This document shows positions 26,294-33,958 of a DNA stretch of 63,780 nucleotides, one piece after another (position 1 is the stretch's first letter; every line of letters begins with the position of its first letter). Under the pieces are notes generated by a model, which worked only from the letters and a program-made list of their open reading frames with translations, had not been told where the DNA came from and did no database searches. The stretch comes from a virus: positions 1 to 63,780 of the IMG/VR virus record IMGVR_UViG_3300030108_006260. One strand, 5' to 3'. The position numbers and the translations under genes are program-made.

Positions 26294-26712
26294 TGAATCT
26301 CTTTCTGAACACCGAAGCCCAATCCTCCAGGAATAAGCTGAGGATTCTTGTAAGGACTATCTTCTGTGAAACAGAACACGTCCACTCCCGTAAGTCTGGC
26401 TAGATTGTAGAGAGTGATCAGGTTATTACTGAAAGCTAGTTCTATGACTTTTATAACGAAAGGGAACCTAGCAACCTCTCCGTATGTTGTGTCCGAAACA
26501 ATAGAGCTTGGAGAGCTTTCTTCTATCATGACCTCTACGAGGTCTTTTACCTTATCTGCCGAGAAGACGTGTTTCCTGTCCGACGTGAGATAAAGGTGGA
26601 TGCATTTCCATCGTCCGGGCTCACAACAAATCCAGTGACGATCACACTCGCATAGCTCTGTTTCCCCCTTCTTACCCTCAGAAAAAGAGTGAAGGCACAT
26701 GTTACATTTCAT
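26287..26712 (-). CDS. zinc-finger-like hypothetical protein
   Basis: A 141-residue protein with an N-terminal Cys-rich region (CNMCLHSF, CECDRHWICC, CIH), likely zinc binding. The rest is unassigned. Confidence 0.7.
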   Translation of the reverse strand: MKCNMCLHSFSEGKKGETELCECDRHWICCEPGRWKCIHLYLTSDRKHVFSADKVKDLVEVMIEESSPSSIVSDTTYGEVARFPFVIKVIELAFSNNLITLYNLARLTGVDVFCFTEDSPYKNPQLIPGGLGFGVQKEIHW

Positions 26713-26734
26713 GGTATTCTCCTAAGTTGGACAT

Positions 26735-26935
26735 CTAGTAAAAGGTGTCTCTGGTTTCACGGTACATCTTCAAGTCCGTTACGTTACCCGAATAACATGC
26801 CTCTAGTGCGTCAGTGCTGAGCTTATACCCAGGGCAGTAAGAAAGCATCTCACCTTCTCCCGCATTGCATACCTCGCAGTATACACAGCCTTCCATGTCA
26901 GGAACTGGCTTTATCTTGTGGCGAACAGGTTTCAA
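26735..26935 (-). CDS. small zinc-binding-like protein
   Basis: A 66-residue protein with CVYCEVCNAG and further Cys residues, typical of small phage zinc proteins of unknown role. First minus-strand gene left of the divergent region. Confidence 0.7.
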   Translation of the reverse strand: MKPVRHKIKPVPDMEGCVYCEVCNAGEGEMLSYCPGYKLSTDALEACYSGNVTDLKMYRETRDTFY

Positions 26936-27102
26936 CTATTTATTCCTTTTCTTTACTAGGGTGTGATATGTCAGTGTATGAAGTATAGTTATGCACACCT
27001 CTATACTTTTACCTACTGAAATGGTATGGAAAATACGAAAATGAGGCTATAACTACGAAGTAGTCCCGTATAACCTACTATATTGAGGTGATATTAATTA
27101 GT
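26936..27102. promoter_or_regulatory. AT-rich divergent intergenic region
   Basis: A 167-nt gap between divergent genes. The plus strand has a -10-like TATATT at 27081 region (CTACTATATTGAGG) and the Shine-Dalgarno GAGGTG (27085-27090) for the 27103 gene. The minus strand has no copy of the 17-bp motif here. Control of both genes probably resides in this stretch. Confidence 0.4.
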
Positions 27103-27627
27103 ATGGATAGAAAAACTCGTGAGCTTTGTTGCGGAACGGACGGGGCTGTCATATGTGGTAATCAACCTACATGGCAGGTGAAGAATGAGACAGGGGGAGA
27201 AACTCGTGTTTGTGATTTACATCTTGCATGGGCAATGAGGAAGTCGGGTCTGCCTGCAATCATAGGGGAACACACGGAGGGAAGCGAAAAACCTCCCGCG
27301 AGAGGAATAACCCGAGACTTATCCACTAGAGAGAGGTCTCTCATGCTACGAATAGCCCCCTCCCTCACCACAAGGCCCAGCGAGGGCTTAGAAGTATACC
27401 AAGCAATATCGTCGCTACCAGAGACAGCCCAGGACGAAATCATAGAGGCGTTTGCAAACGCAGTGACAACATCAGATATTGAACTGGCTATCTCCACACT
27501 AAATCAATCTAGGAATCGGTTGGTACGTGACGTAGGAGGCATCCTGAGGTGGACCTACACGATGCACAGAAGGCAAAGTAGAAGTGCGTATCTACAGAGT
27601 ACAAACACCGAGAGCGCAGACACCTAG
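27103..27627 (+). CDS. plus-strand hypothetical protein with Cys/His motif
   Basis: A 174-residue protein, one of three plus-strand genes. Its N-terminus has CCGTDGAVICGN and RVCDLHLAW, a possible zinc site. The C-terminal half is helical. The ATG at 27103 has GAGGTG 12 nt upstream; the frame also offers GTG at 27088. It overlaps the lipoprotein gene tail to tail by 36 nt. A regulatory role would fit its orientation. Confidence 0.65.
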   Translation: MDRKTRELCCGTDGAVICGNQPTWQVKNETGGETRVCDLHLAWAMRKSGLPAIIGEHTEGSEKPPARGITRDLSTRERSLMLRIAPSLTTRPSEGLEVYQAISSLPETAQDEIIEAFANAVTTSDIELAISTLNQSRNRLVRDVGGILRWTYTMHRRQSRSAYLQSTNTESADT

Positions 27628-28059
27628 AGTACAGGGGTGATCGTCACCACAAGCACATCCGAACGAACTGCATCGGTCTGAAGTAGAGGGGTCGCACACC
27701 ATACCGCAGCTGCCACAGTTCTCCATGTCACTGCGAAGGTCCGTACATTCACCACCGCACAAAGAGCCTCCCGCACAAACGGAGGAGTCGGGGTCTGGCC
27801 CTGAGTCAACCGGGACGTCTTCCATTCCGGCATCACCTGCGTCCGCACCCGCGTCCAACTCTGCGTCCATACCAGAGTCGGTACCAGAATCTGGTACGAT
27901 GTCCGTGTCTACACCGGCGTCACCTACATGACTATCAGGCGGAGTCATGTCCATCATACCCGAGTCCATGAACACAACATCATTTTGAACGTCGCGGGGA
28001 CCCAGATCGGACAAATCAAAGGAACAGCCAACAATAAACACTAGAACTAGATTCTTCAT
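27592..28059 (-). CDS. lipoprotein with Asp/Gly/Ala-rich linker
   Basis: A 155-residue lipoprotein: lipobox VFIVGC (Cys12), then a long Asp/Ser/Gly/Ala linker (DSGMDAELDAGADAGDAG), and a Cys-rich C-terminal domain (CGGECTDLRSDMENCGSCG). This plan is characteristic of secreted lipoproteins of Myxococcota and Bradymonadota, so the gene was probably taken from such a host. Confidence 0.8.
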   Translation of the reverse strand: MKNLVLVFIVGCSFDLSDLGPRDVQNDVVFMDSGMMDMTPPDSHVGDAGVDTDIVPDSGTDSGMDAELDAGADAGDAGMEDVPVDSGPDPDSSVCAGGSLCGGECTDLRSDMENCGSCGMVCDPSTSDRCSSFGCACGDDHPCTLGVCALGVCTL

Positions 28060-28091
28060 TTTTCTTTCTCCGAGGATCCTTTCCTCTTCTT

Positions 28092-28108
28092 CTACTATGG
28101 GAAGGGTT
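28092..28108 (-). promoter_or_regulatory. phage 17-bp promoter motif
   Basis: Minus-strand AACCCTTCCCATAGTAG lies 32 nt upstream of the lipoprotein ATG at 28059. Confidence 0.75.
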
Positions 28109-28871
28109 AGAACTCCACAGTGTAAGCGGCACGAGCCCCTCGCACATCAAAGGCAACAGCTACACCCGTTCCTGCGAGGGACACACCGGATAGAATCCAG
28201 AGGGACGTAGCTGTCCTAGCAAGCCGCTGGACATGGCGCGTATCCTCGTCACTACATCCCTGCTCCGTTCCACCACAAGAGGAGGCCAGTTCTTCATATC
28301 GGTTAGATGCACGTACGCTGACGCCCACAGCCGACGCTCCTAGCGCTAAAGTTGCTGCACCTGTAGCAACAGTCCTCACCCACTGGAATCGCTTGTTGAC
28401 CACACGCCGAGGTCCTTCTACGTAAGGATTGAGGAGAGGCGCGGAGTCATTTTCCTCTTGAGGAGTCTCTACTACAGGAGCGGGAGATGCGTCCTCTTCT
28501 TGGTAAGATACTGACTCTTCCGGCAAGAGAGAAAGCTCGGCCCTAAGACGTGCTACACGGTCATGAACCGCAGAAAGGTCAGTGTCCTCTCCAACTTCAT
28601 GAATATACCTAGTGAAAGCAGTGATAGCACGACGGTAGTGGCGGTGAGATCGAGTAACCTGAGCCGCCTTCTCGTACGCAAGCCCGATGTTGAACAGACT
28701 CTCCACACGATGGGCAAGAGAGAAGCTGGCTTCAAATTCTTCTGCCGCTTCAAGCCACCGGTAGTTGTCGAAAGCTTCTACTGCTCTTTCATGGTGGTCC
28801 CTAGCTGTATCCTGTGCGTGGACAGGGCACGCAGCAGCTACTAGGAAAAAACTAACAATGATGTAACGCAT
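28107..28871 (-). CDS. secreted TPR-like protein with C-terminal membrane segments
   Basis: A 254-residue protein with a signal peptide (MRYIIVSFFLVAAACPVHAQ; a lipobox reading at Cys15 is also possible), TPR-like helices (EAFDNYRWLEAAEEFEASF, LFNIGLAYEKAAQ), an acidic/Pro linker and two hydrophobic segments near 165-180 and 220-240. This plan is common in myxobacterial envelope proteins. It is probably periplasmic or membrane anchored. Confidence 0.75.
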   Translation of the reverse strand: MRYIIVSFFLVAAACPVHAQDTARDHHERAVEAFDNYRWLEAAEEFEASFSLAHRVESLFNIGLAYEKAAQVTRSHRHYRRAITAFTRYIHEVGEDTDLSAVHDRVARLRAELSLLPEESVSYQEEDASPAPVVETPQEENDSAPLLNPYVEGPRRVVNKRFQWVRTVATGAATLALGASAVGVSVRASNRYEELASSCGGTEQGCSDEDTRHVQRLARTATSLWILSGVSLAGTGVAVAFDVRGARAAYTVEF

Positions 28872-28887
28872 AACATCCTCCTGTCTC

Positions 28888-28904
28888 CTACCATGAGAAG
28901 GGTT
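28888..28904 (-). promoter_or_regulatory. phage 17-bp promoter motif (variant)
   Basis: Minus-strand AACCCTTCTCATGGTAG lies 16 nt upstream of the ATG at 28871, with AGGAGG between. Confidence 0.75.
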
Positions 28905-29143
28905 TAGGTGAACGTCTTCTCGATATCTTTTATAGCAGCATCTCGTTGCTCTATCTTCTTAAGAAGAGCAGAAATTTCCTTTCGCATCTTATACTCCTGG
29001 TAAGAGAAGTAGGTCATGGCTATAAAAAGAGTCAAGACAAAAATAGAAGGAAAAATAAGTGCTGCTGACTTGGAGGTAAAGAGTAGATAGAACTCCAGAA
29101 TGCATGCACACAAAAGAAGCAGAGGTTTTACTAGTAAGTTCAT
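28904..29143 (-). CDS. small membrane protein with two TM segments
   Basis: A 79-residue protein with hydrophobic segments at about 5-22 and 27-46 (IFPSIFVLTLFIAMTYFSY) and a charged helical tail (residues 52-79). Holin-like in topology, but no family is recognised. The start overlaps the CinA-like gene. Confidence 0.7.
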   Translation of the reverse strand: MNLLVKPLLLLCACILEFYLLFTSKSAALIFPSIFVLTLFIAMTYFSYQEYKMRKEISALLKKIEQRDAAIKDIEKTFT

Positions 29144-29697
29144 CGTATCCTACGAAGGTACCCACCGTCTTCAAGCTCTGTTCTTATAACAGAAGGAATC
29201 TCAAAGGCCAATGATAGGGCTGTCTTGCTTATAAGCTGGTCCTGTACGAACCTCTTGTTCTCGATCTCCGAGGCTTTAGACCTCTCTGCCTCTGAAGCCT
29301 TAGAGAGGCTCAGGTGCCAAGTCTCATAGTCAGAGGCATGACCAAAGACAATGAATGCCTGGTTGGGTCCCTTCCTCTCTCGTGTAGTTTCCAAGGCGGC
29401 AGAGATGGTAACAGGGAGGGCCTCTCCTCCAGATGCGCACAGAGCTTCATGCAAAGTAATAGCGACCTCGGGAGAGACAGCAGGGTAATGCTTTAGAACG
29501 TTAAGGGCCCCTTCTACCAAGGGGTGATGCACCTTGAGGTATCTTTCTTTACTTTCATTTGAGTAGGGTACAACAAACGAATCAACGAAAGAGGAGGCCC
29601 CAGGAATTTCTAGGGACCGTAGAATATAGTTACCAGCGCCAGCAAAGACAGCTTTAATCTTGGCACCAGAGTAATGAGTCATGAGTTCATGTAGCAT
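29140..29697 (-). CDS. CinA C-terminal-like protein
   Basis: A 185-residue protein with weak similarity in pattern to the CinA/nicotinamide-nucleotide amidase domain: AKIKAVFAGAGNYILRSLE, then IPGASSFVDSFVVPYSNESK. The Ser/Tyr/Lys arrangement after PGAS fits, but overall identity looks low. If correct it would act on NMN or a related nucleotide. The ATG at 29697 follows the upstream stop. Confidence 0.5.
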   Translation of the reverse strand: MLHELMTHYSGAKIKAVFAGAGNYILRSLEIPGASSFVDSFVVPYSNESKERYLKVHHPLVEGALNVLKHYPAVSPEVAITLHEALCASGGEALPVTISAALETTRERKGPNQAFIVFGHASDYETWHLSLSKASEAERSKASEIENKRFVQDQLISKTALSLAFEIPSVIRTELEDGGYLRRIR

Positions 29698-29699
29698 GT

Positions 29700-30056
29700 T
29701 CAGTCCAGGTCTCCCCAAGAAGGAGTAAGAACACCAGGGTACGCTTCGTCCATGATCTTCTTGAACTCCCTAAGTTCGCTCATCCTATTGTTGTGTTTAG
29801 AGGAAAAGCTCTCTCGCCACATTCTTCCATACCTCACAAGTAGGATACCCATGGAAGATATGATCCACCGGAGCTGCTCCTCTTCCAGGTCCGAGTCTTT
29901 GTCCAGTACAGGAGCAAGGGCATCGAGGACCGCCTTGGAAATGTCAAGGCGGTCCTCATACATGATGGCCTTTTCTATATCTTGTAGCGCTTTATCCATG
30001 ACGGAAGTGTCATAGGTCTTAGTTACGCCATCTACCGTTATAGTAACGCTACTCAT
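29700..30056 (-). CDS. hypothetical protein
   Basis: A 118-residue mostly helical protein of unknown function, co-transcribed with its neighbours. Confidence 0.75.
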   Translation of the reverse strand: MSSVTITVDGVTKTYDTSVMDKALQDIEKAIMYEDRLDISKAVLDALAPVLDKDSDLEEEQLRWIISSMGILLVRYGRMWRESFSSKHNNRMSELREFKKIMDEAYPGVLTPSWGDLD

Positions 30057-30061
30057 TTACT

Positions 30062-30502
30062 TCAGTCCTCGTCTAGGAACGTATCGATATTTACACAGGC
30101 TACATCAGCTACACGCTTCAGCTTAGCAATAGCACGATCCCGTGCTTCACGAATAAGCTTCTTGGCGATCTTGCCTCCTCGTGGTCCCGTAAAGGTGGGA
30201 ACAAGGACAGTGGTCATCTCGCTATCGTCTCCCTGAACAAGAAGCTCGGTAAGCTCAAGAACCAGAGCGTCATCCGTAAGGTCTCGCATCACTGGAGATG
30301 AGGACGCCTCTCGTGGAGCACCCACAGCCTGAGTAAAGGTCTCAGCGAGGTCTACACCGTCGTCATCATCAAAGTCATCCGAGGGAGGGGCAGCCTTCTT
30401 GGCCTTTGTCTTCTTCTTAGGACGGGGAGCTTCTTCTTCCTCGTCTTCCTCAAGATCAAAGTCATCAAGGTCGTCGTCAACTTCATCAAAATCAGGATTC
30501 AT
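30062..30502 (-). CDS. hypothetical acidic protein
   Basis: A 146-residue protein with a very acidic N-terminus (residues 5-25), a Lys-rich patch (KKKTKAKKA), a second acidic run (DDFDDDDG) and a folded C-terminal half. Possibly nucleic-acid-associated. Function unknown. Confidence 0.75.
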   Translation of the reverse strand: MNPDFDEVDDDLDDFDLEEDEEEEAPRPKKKTKAKKAAPPSDDFDDDDGVDLAETFTQAVGAPREASSSPVMRDLTDDALVLELTELLVQGDDSEMTTVLVPTFTGPRGGKIAKKLIREARDRAIAKLKRVADVACVNIDTFLDED

Positions 30503-30521
30503 TTATAATTCTTTCCGGCTC

Positions 30522-30824
30522 TTAAGCCTTCTTACCGCTGCTAAGGAACAGCGAATAACTATCAAAGTACTTTCCCCAGGGACGAAACTCCTGGGTCTCA
30601 TAAATACCCGTGTCATTGCACACAAGAAGGACTTTACAGGGGTCCGCTATGTCAGTGAGGGTATTTCCGAGCAATGAAATCAATTTATTCTCATCAACAA
30701 CATATTCGCTGTCCTCTGTCTCTTGTTTCTTAATAAGAGAACAGGTGTGTCGAACAGTAGTGCTGAGCACAATAGAGTGCTCTCCGTGGCGGCGGAGCCT
30801 GATATCTACCTGGTGCTCAATCAT
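30522..30824 (-). CDS. hypothetical protein
   Basis: A 100-residue protein of unknown function, 2 nt downstream of the nucleotidyltransferase gene. Confidence 0.75.
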   Translation of the reverse strand: MIEHQVDIRLRRHGEHSIVLSTTVRHTCSLIKKQETEDSEYVVDENKLISLLGNTLTDIADPCKVLLVCNDTGIYETQEFRPWGKYFDSYSLFLSSGKKA

Positions 30825-30826
30825 GA

Positions 30827-31975
30827 CTAAAAAATCTCATCGATAAGCTTAGAAAGGTAGGAACTGTCAATAGTTTTCCCTTCCTGCTGAGAGTCTCTCT
30901 TAAGGATTGAAATAATTTCCTTAAAGTATGCCTGGTCCACACCAACTAGCTGGTCTGACAGCAACTCTACGTTTGACAAGAGCCAGTTGTTTGCACCGGG
31001 AACCGACCAAGGAGCAGGTTCCTGGCCCCTACTAACCTCTGGATCTTCTTCTGAGTCATTGTAATCTTTGTTGTTGTGATTAGTACCCCATGCGCTGCCC
31101 GTAAGGTCAGAAGGGGGAGTCGATGACGTGTCTGGTGTAAACCCTAAAGAAGTCCCCATATTATGATACTCCTGTAGGGTCTGAGGAGTACACATCGCTG
31201 CTACCTGACTCACCATCTTAAGAATCTGACCTGCGTTGATTGTCCAATCCCGTTTAATGAACTTACGAATACGGATAATGGAACAAATAGGGTACTGACT
31301 ACCCATGTAGTGAAGCTCTTTTGTCAGTACAGATTCCAGAGCACGCTTATTGGTTACTAGTTCACGGTCCCACGACGTCCAATAGTTAGTACAGTGAACG
31401 AAGTCATAGAAAGAATGAATTTTCTTAGGATCACCATAGAACCGCAGGACAAGCTGAATGTCACCCGAAAGAGTAATAGCGTTGTCCGTAAGGAGTAGCG
31501 GCTTATACTTTTTGCACTCGCTAAGCTTCTTGAACTCTTTTCCCTCGCAGGCTGAAGAGAAGGTGCTCCTGACGAAAGCCTCGGTAGAATCTCCTACCAT
31601 GTCGTTTTCAAAGTACTCGTAGGTTCCTTCGTCTACGGATGCCACACCCGAAGACTGTACCATCACTTTGACTCGACCGTCTTCGGCAACAACTCTGAGG
31701 TAAGATTCTTCCTCAGGGTTGAATACTTCGCCTTCCTTCTTCTCTCCCTCCAGGTACTTATTTACGTAGTACTCAGCTACGGCTTTTGTAGTCTCAAAGT
31801 CCCTGAAGTACAAGTCAAAGTCGTTGACGGGCTCCTGCAATAGCATAGAAGCAATGCACCCGCCTGTAACTAATGTGTTGTTTTCTACGAGTTCCCTGAC
31901 CTTCTCATCGTCAATGGACTTGACCCAGCTGTCGAACTTATCGTTGATGGTGGACTGTATTGTCTTTATCTTCAC
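30827..31975 (-). CDS. Pol beta-superfamily nucleotidyltransferase-like protein
   Basis: A 382-residue protein. The N-terminus holds a Pol beta-type active site: VTGGCIASMLL (GG at 38-39) and NDFDLYFRD (Asp52 and Asp54). The arrangement resembles the head domain of class II CCA-adding and poly(A) enzymes. Phage proteins of this type are often annotated simply as nucleotidyltransferases. A role in tRNA 3'-end formation is worth testing because several phage tRNAs lack an encoded CCA. It starts with GTG overlapping the upstream stop. Confidence 0.7.
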   Translation of the reverse strand: MKIKTIQSTINDKFDSWVKSIDDEKVRELVENNTLVTGGCIASMLLQEPVNDFDLYFRDFETTKAVAEYYVNKYLEGEKKEGEVFNPEEESYLRVVAEDGRVKVMVQSSGVASVDEGTYEYFENDMVGDSTEAFVRSTFSSACEGKEFKKLSECKKYKPLLLTDNAITLSGDIQLVLRFYGDPKKIHSFYDFVHCTNYWTSWDRELVTNKRALESVLTKELHYMGSQYPICSIIRIRKFIKRDWTINAGQILKMVSQVAAMCTPQTLQEYHNMGTSLGFTPDTSSTPPSDLTGSAWGTNHNNKDYNDSEEDPEVSRGQEPAPWSVPGANNWLLSNVELLSDQLVGVDQAYFKEIISILKRDSQQEGKTIDSSYLSKLIDEIF

Positions 31976-32160
31976 TAATCTGTCTCCTCTTCTACTACAG
32001 CCCAGCTATCCAGGGCGTCACCCAACATGTCTGATAGCTGCTCGTCTGCGTAGGTCTGTGCCTCTTCCTGAGAGGCAAATTCAAGAACTTCTACTATTTC
32101 ATCTCCCTCACATGTAGGGAAGGGGTAATCGTAACCACATTTAATTTTGAACTTAGGCAT
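31975..32160 (-). CDS. small acidic hypothetical protein
   Basis: A 61-residue acidic protein. The ATG at 32160 lies 8 nt from the promoter motif, so the message is nearly leaderless. Function unknown. Confidence 0.75.
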   Translation of the reverse strand: MPKFKIKCGYDYPFPTCEGDEIVEVLEFASQEEAQTYADEQLSDMLGDALDSWAVVEEETD

Positions 32161-32168
32161 CGAATCTT

Positions 32169-32185
32169 TTACTATAAGAGGGGTT
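32169..32185 (-). promoter_or_regulatory. phage 17-bp promoter motif (variant)
   Basis: Minus-strand AACCCCTCTTATAGTAA lies 8 nt upstream of the ATG at 32160. Confidence 0.65.
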
Positions 32186-32213
32186 GCACACCGCAAATCA
32201 CTTTCGATCTTAC

Positions 32214-32510
32214 CTAGGGTACAACCCTGTATGATGGCGATTTATCTGCAAATTTCTCGATGAGGTGTATCGCATGAATGTGACCCGTGGATGTATAACC
32301 CCTATATGGCGTATTCTCAATCCAACCATTTGCTACTAACAACTCAAGAAGTGTAAGTACCCTACGCAGTGCGTCAGGGTACTTACACGAGTCTACAAGT
32401 GTGGATACTGGTGGAGCGTACTAACGATAACAAGAGGCTAGCCAGTTGGCACCGGTTACGACATCAATACCACAGTAGTCAAATATAAATCTATCAATGT
32501 ACCTCTCCAC
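32214..32510 (-). pseudogene. interrupted ORF with in-frame TAG, winged-helix-like C-terminal part
   Basis: From a GTG at 32510 the minus strand encodes 29 residues ending ANWLASCYR, then an in-frame TAG (32421-32423), then 68 further codons beginning YAPPVSTLVD and containing LTLLELLVANGWIENTPYRG, which looks like a winged helix. Both sides look like real protein. Either it is a gene broken by a nonsense change, or the amber is read through, or two short genes exist. It lies between the RyR-domain gene and the promoter at 32169. Confidence 0.55.
32351..32388. repeat. perfect 13-bp inverted repeat with inner stem
   Basis: GTGTAAGTACCCT (32351-32363) is the exact reverse complement of 32376-32388. 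Inside it, ACGC and GCGT pair across a 3-nt loop with one bulged C. It lies within the interrupted frame and has no T-tract, so it is not a standard terminator. Confidence 0.8.
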
Positions 32511-32522
32511 ACCTTAGGCCCT

Positions 32523-33071
32523 CTATTCAAGTCCACGCTGCGCTAGTGCTTCAACATACTTGTCGGTTGCCCGTATAGCAGAATCCTGGATTTCTTCAAG
32601 GCTCATCAATTCTAGATCATATTTATGGATTAGATAGTTCATAATTTGAAGATAGTGGTTGTCCCATTGTGTCATAAGGGTTGAAGATAGTTTATTTTTC
32701 ATGGTCTTTCCTTTATTTTCTAATGTATCATTGTCAGGGTACATTAGTGATTGTACCACAGACAAGAACAAGTAGTCTTTCGTCTGTTGCTCAGAAGGAA
32801 GTTCCTCAAACGGAACCATACAGGGGTGGGTCTTATTATCCGGATCTTTTGTTTCCCCGTAAGTCCACCCTTCTTTCTCCTTTAGTTCCAACCAACTCCT
32901 GTGACTGTCACCTGGGGTAGTCTTCTTGGTTGTTTTACGCACTCCATCAATGGCACTTTCTCTCTGCCACTCGGGAGCCTCTTCCCACGGTACCTGGGAT
33001 GTGTCTCCAATAGATGTACAGTATGCCCTGTTAACCTCATGGGCTACGCGTGCGATTTCTTCGATTTTCAT
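32523..33071 (-). CDS. RyR-domain protein
   Basis: A 182-residue protein. Residues 1-105 match the RyR domain found in ryanodine receptors and in many phages: IARVAHEVNRAYC, PWEEAPEWQRESAIDGV, then SHRSWLELKEKEGWTYG and HPCMVPFEELP. The domain is thought to bind nucleotides or other small ligands. The C-terminal part is helical and unassigned. It overlaps the ThyA gene start region by 4 nt. Confidence 0.85.
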   Translation of the reverse strand: MKIEEIARVAHEVNRAYCTSIGDTSQVPWEEAPEWQRESAIDGVRKTTKKTTPGDSHRSWLELKEKEGWTYGETKDPDNKTHPCMVPFEELPSEQQTKDYLFLSVVQSLMYPDNDTLENKGKTMKNKLSSTLMTQWDNHYLQIMNYLIHKYDLELMSLEEIQDSAIRATDKYVEALAQRGLE

Positions 33072-33958
33072 ACGGATACCTCTGCCTTTATTGCTGGGTG
33101 GTGGTTGTAGTTGGTGATTTCAAAATCCTGTGCTCCCTTGCACTTTTCCAGGAAATCATCGATAGACCAAGAAGTAGGGTCCTCACCATCAAAAGTCTTG
33201 ATGTGAAGAGAAGGCAAGTCGTAAGTGTGCCTGTTGAGCTGAGTGTCTACTTGGTCTCTGTGATTGTTATAGATGTGAACGCTACCAAAAGTGTGGACGA
33301 AAGAACCCGCAGAGAGTCCAGCCATGCCTGCCAGGATGTGAGTCAGGAGGGCGTAGGAGGCAATATTGAAAGGGACTCCAAGAAATGAGTCAGCACTGCG
33401 TTGGTACATTTGGCAGTCCAAATACTTTGGGGTTCCTTGATTGTCAGGACGCACGGAGAACTGTGTCATCATATGGCAAGGAGGAAGTGCCATGGCTTCC
33501 AAGTCTCCTGGATTCCAAAGCTGCATGATGATTCTCCTGGAGAAAGGATTGCTCCGTATCATGTCCAAGCAACCCTGGAGCTGGTCAATCCCTACTCCTT
33601 CGTTCATGCCCCACTTCCGTCCGAAATGACGCATCTGGTATCCGTAGACGGGTCCAAGACTACCGTCCTCTTTTGCCCACTCATCCCAGATATGAACATT
33701 CTTGTCCTGAAGAACACGGGCATTGGTGCTCCCGCTCATGAACCACAAAAGTTCCTCGAAGATACCACGCGTGAACATCCTCTTAGTAGTCAGGAGGGGG
33801 AACCCTTTGCTAAGGTCAATTTGAATCTGATACCCAAATAGGTCTTGTGTTCCTGTACCTGTGCGGTCTCCCTTGAACACTCCACGGTACTTTATAGCCC
33901 GAAGCATATTTAGGTACTGGTCTTCGGCGCTTTCTTTAAAATCAATGTAATAGGTCAT
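33068..33958 (-). CDS. thyA: thymidylate synthase (ThyA type)
   Basis: A 296-residue folate-dependent thymidylate synthase: DRTGTGTQDLFG near the N-terminus, catalytic Cys161 in LPPCHMMTQF, QMYQRSADSFLGVPFNIASY and HIYNNHRDQ for dUMP and folate binding. It makes dTMP from dUMP with methylene-tetrahydrofolate and needs the phage DHFR (48640-49134). The ATG overlaps the upstream stop as ATGA. Confidence 0.95.
   Translation of the reverse strand: MTYYIDFKESAEDQYLNMLRAIKYRGVFKGDRTGTGTQDLFGYQIQIDLSKGFPLLTTKRMFTRGIFEELLWFMSGSTNARVLQDKNVHIWDEWAKEDGSLGPVYGYQMRHFGRKWGMNEGVGIDQLQGCLDMIRSNPFSRRIIMQLWNPGDLEAMALPPCHMMTQFSVRPDNQGTPKYLDCQMYQRSADSFLGVPFNIASYALLTHILAGMAGLSAGSFVHTFGSVHIYNNHRDQVDTQLNRHTYDLPSLHIKTFDGEDPTSWSIDDFLEKCKGAQDFEITNYNHHPAIKAEVSV

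Noticed and set aside
32421-32423. Amber recoding across the genome
   Set aside because: Many genes here use TAG as a normal stop (for example at 30827 and 40179-area genes), so general TAG reassignment is unlikely.
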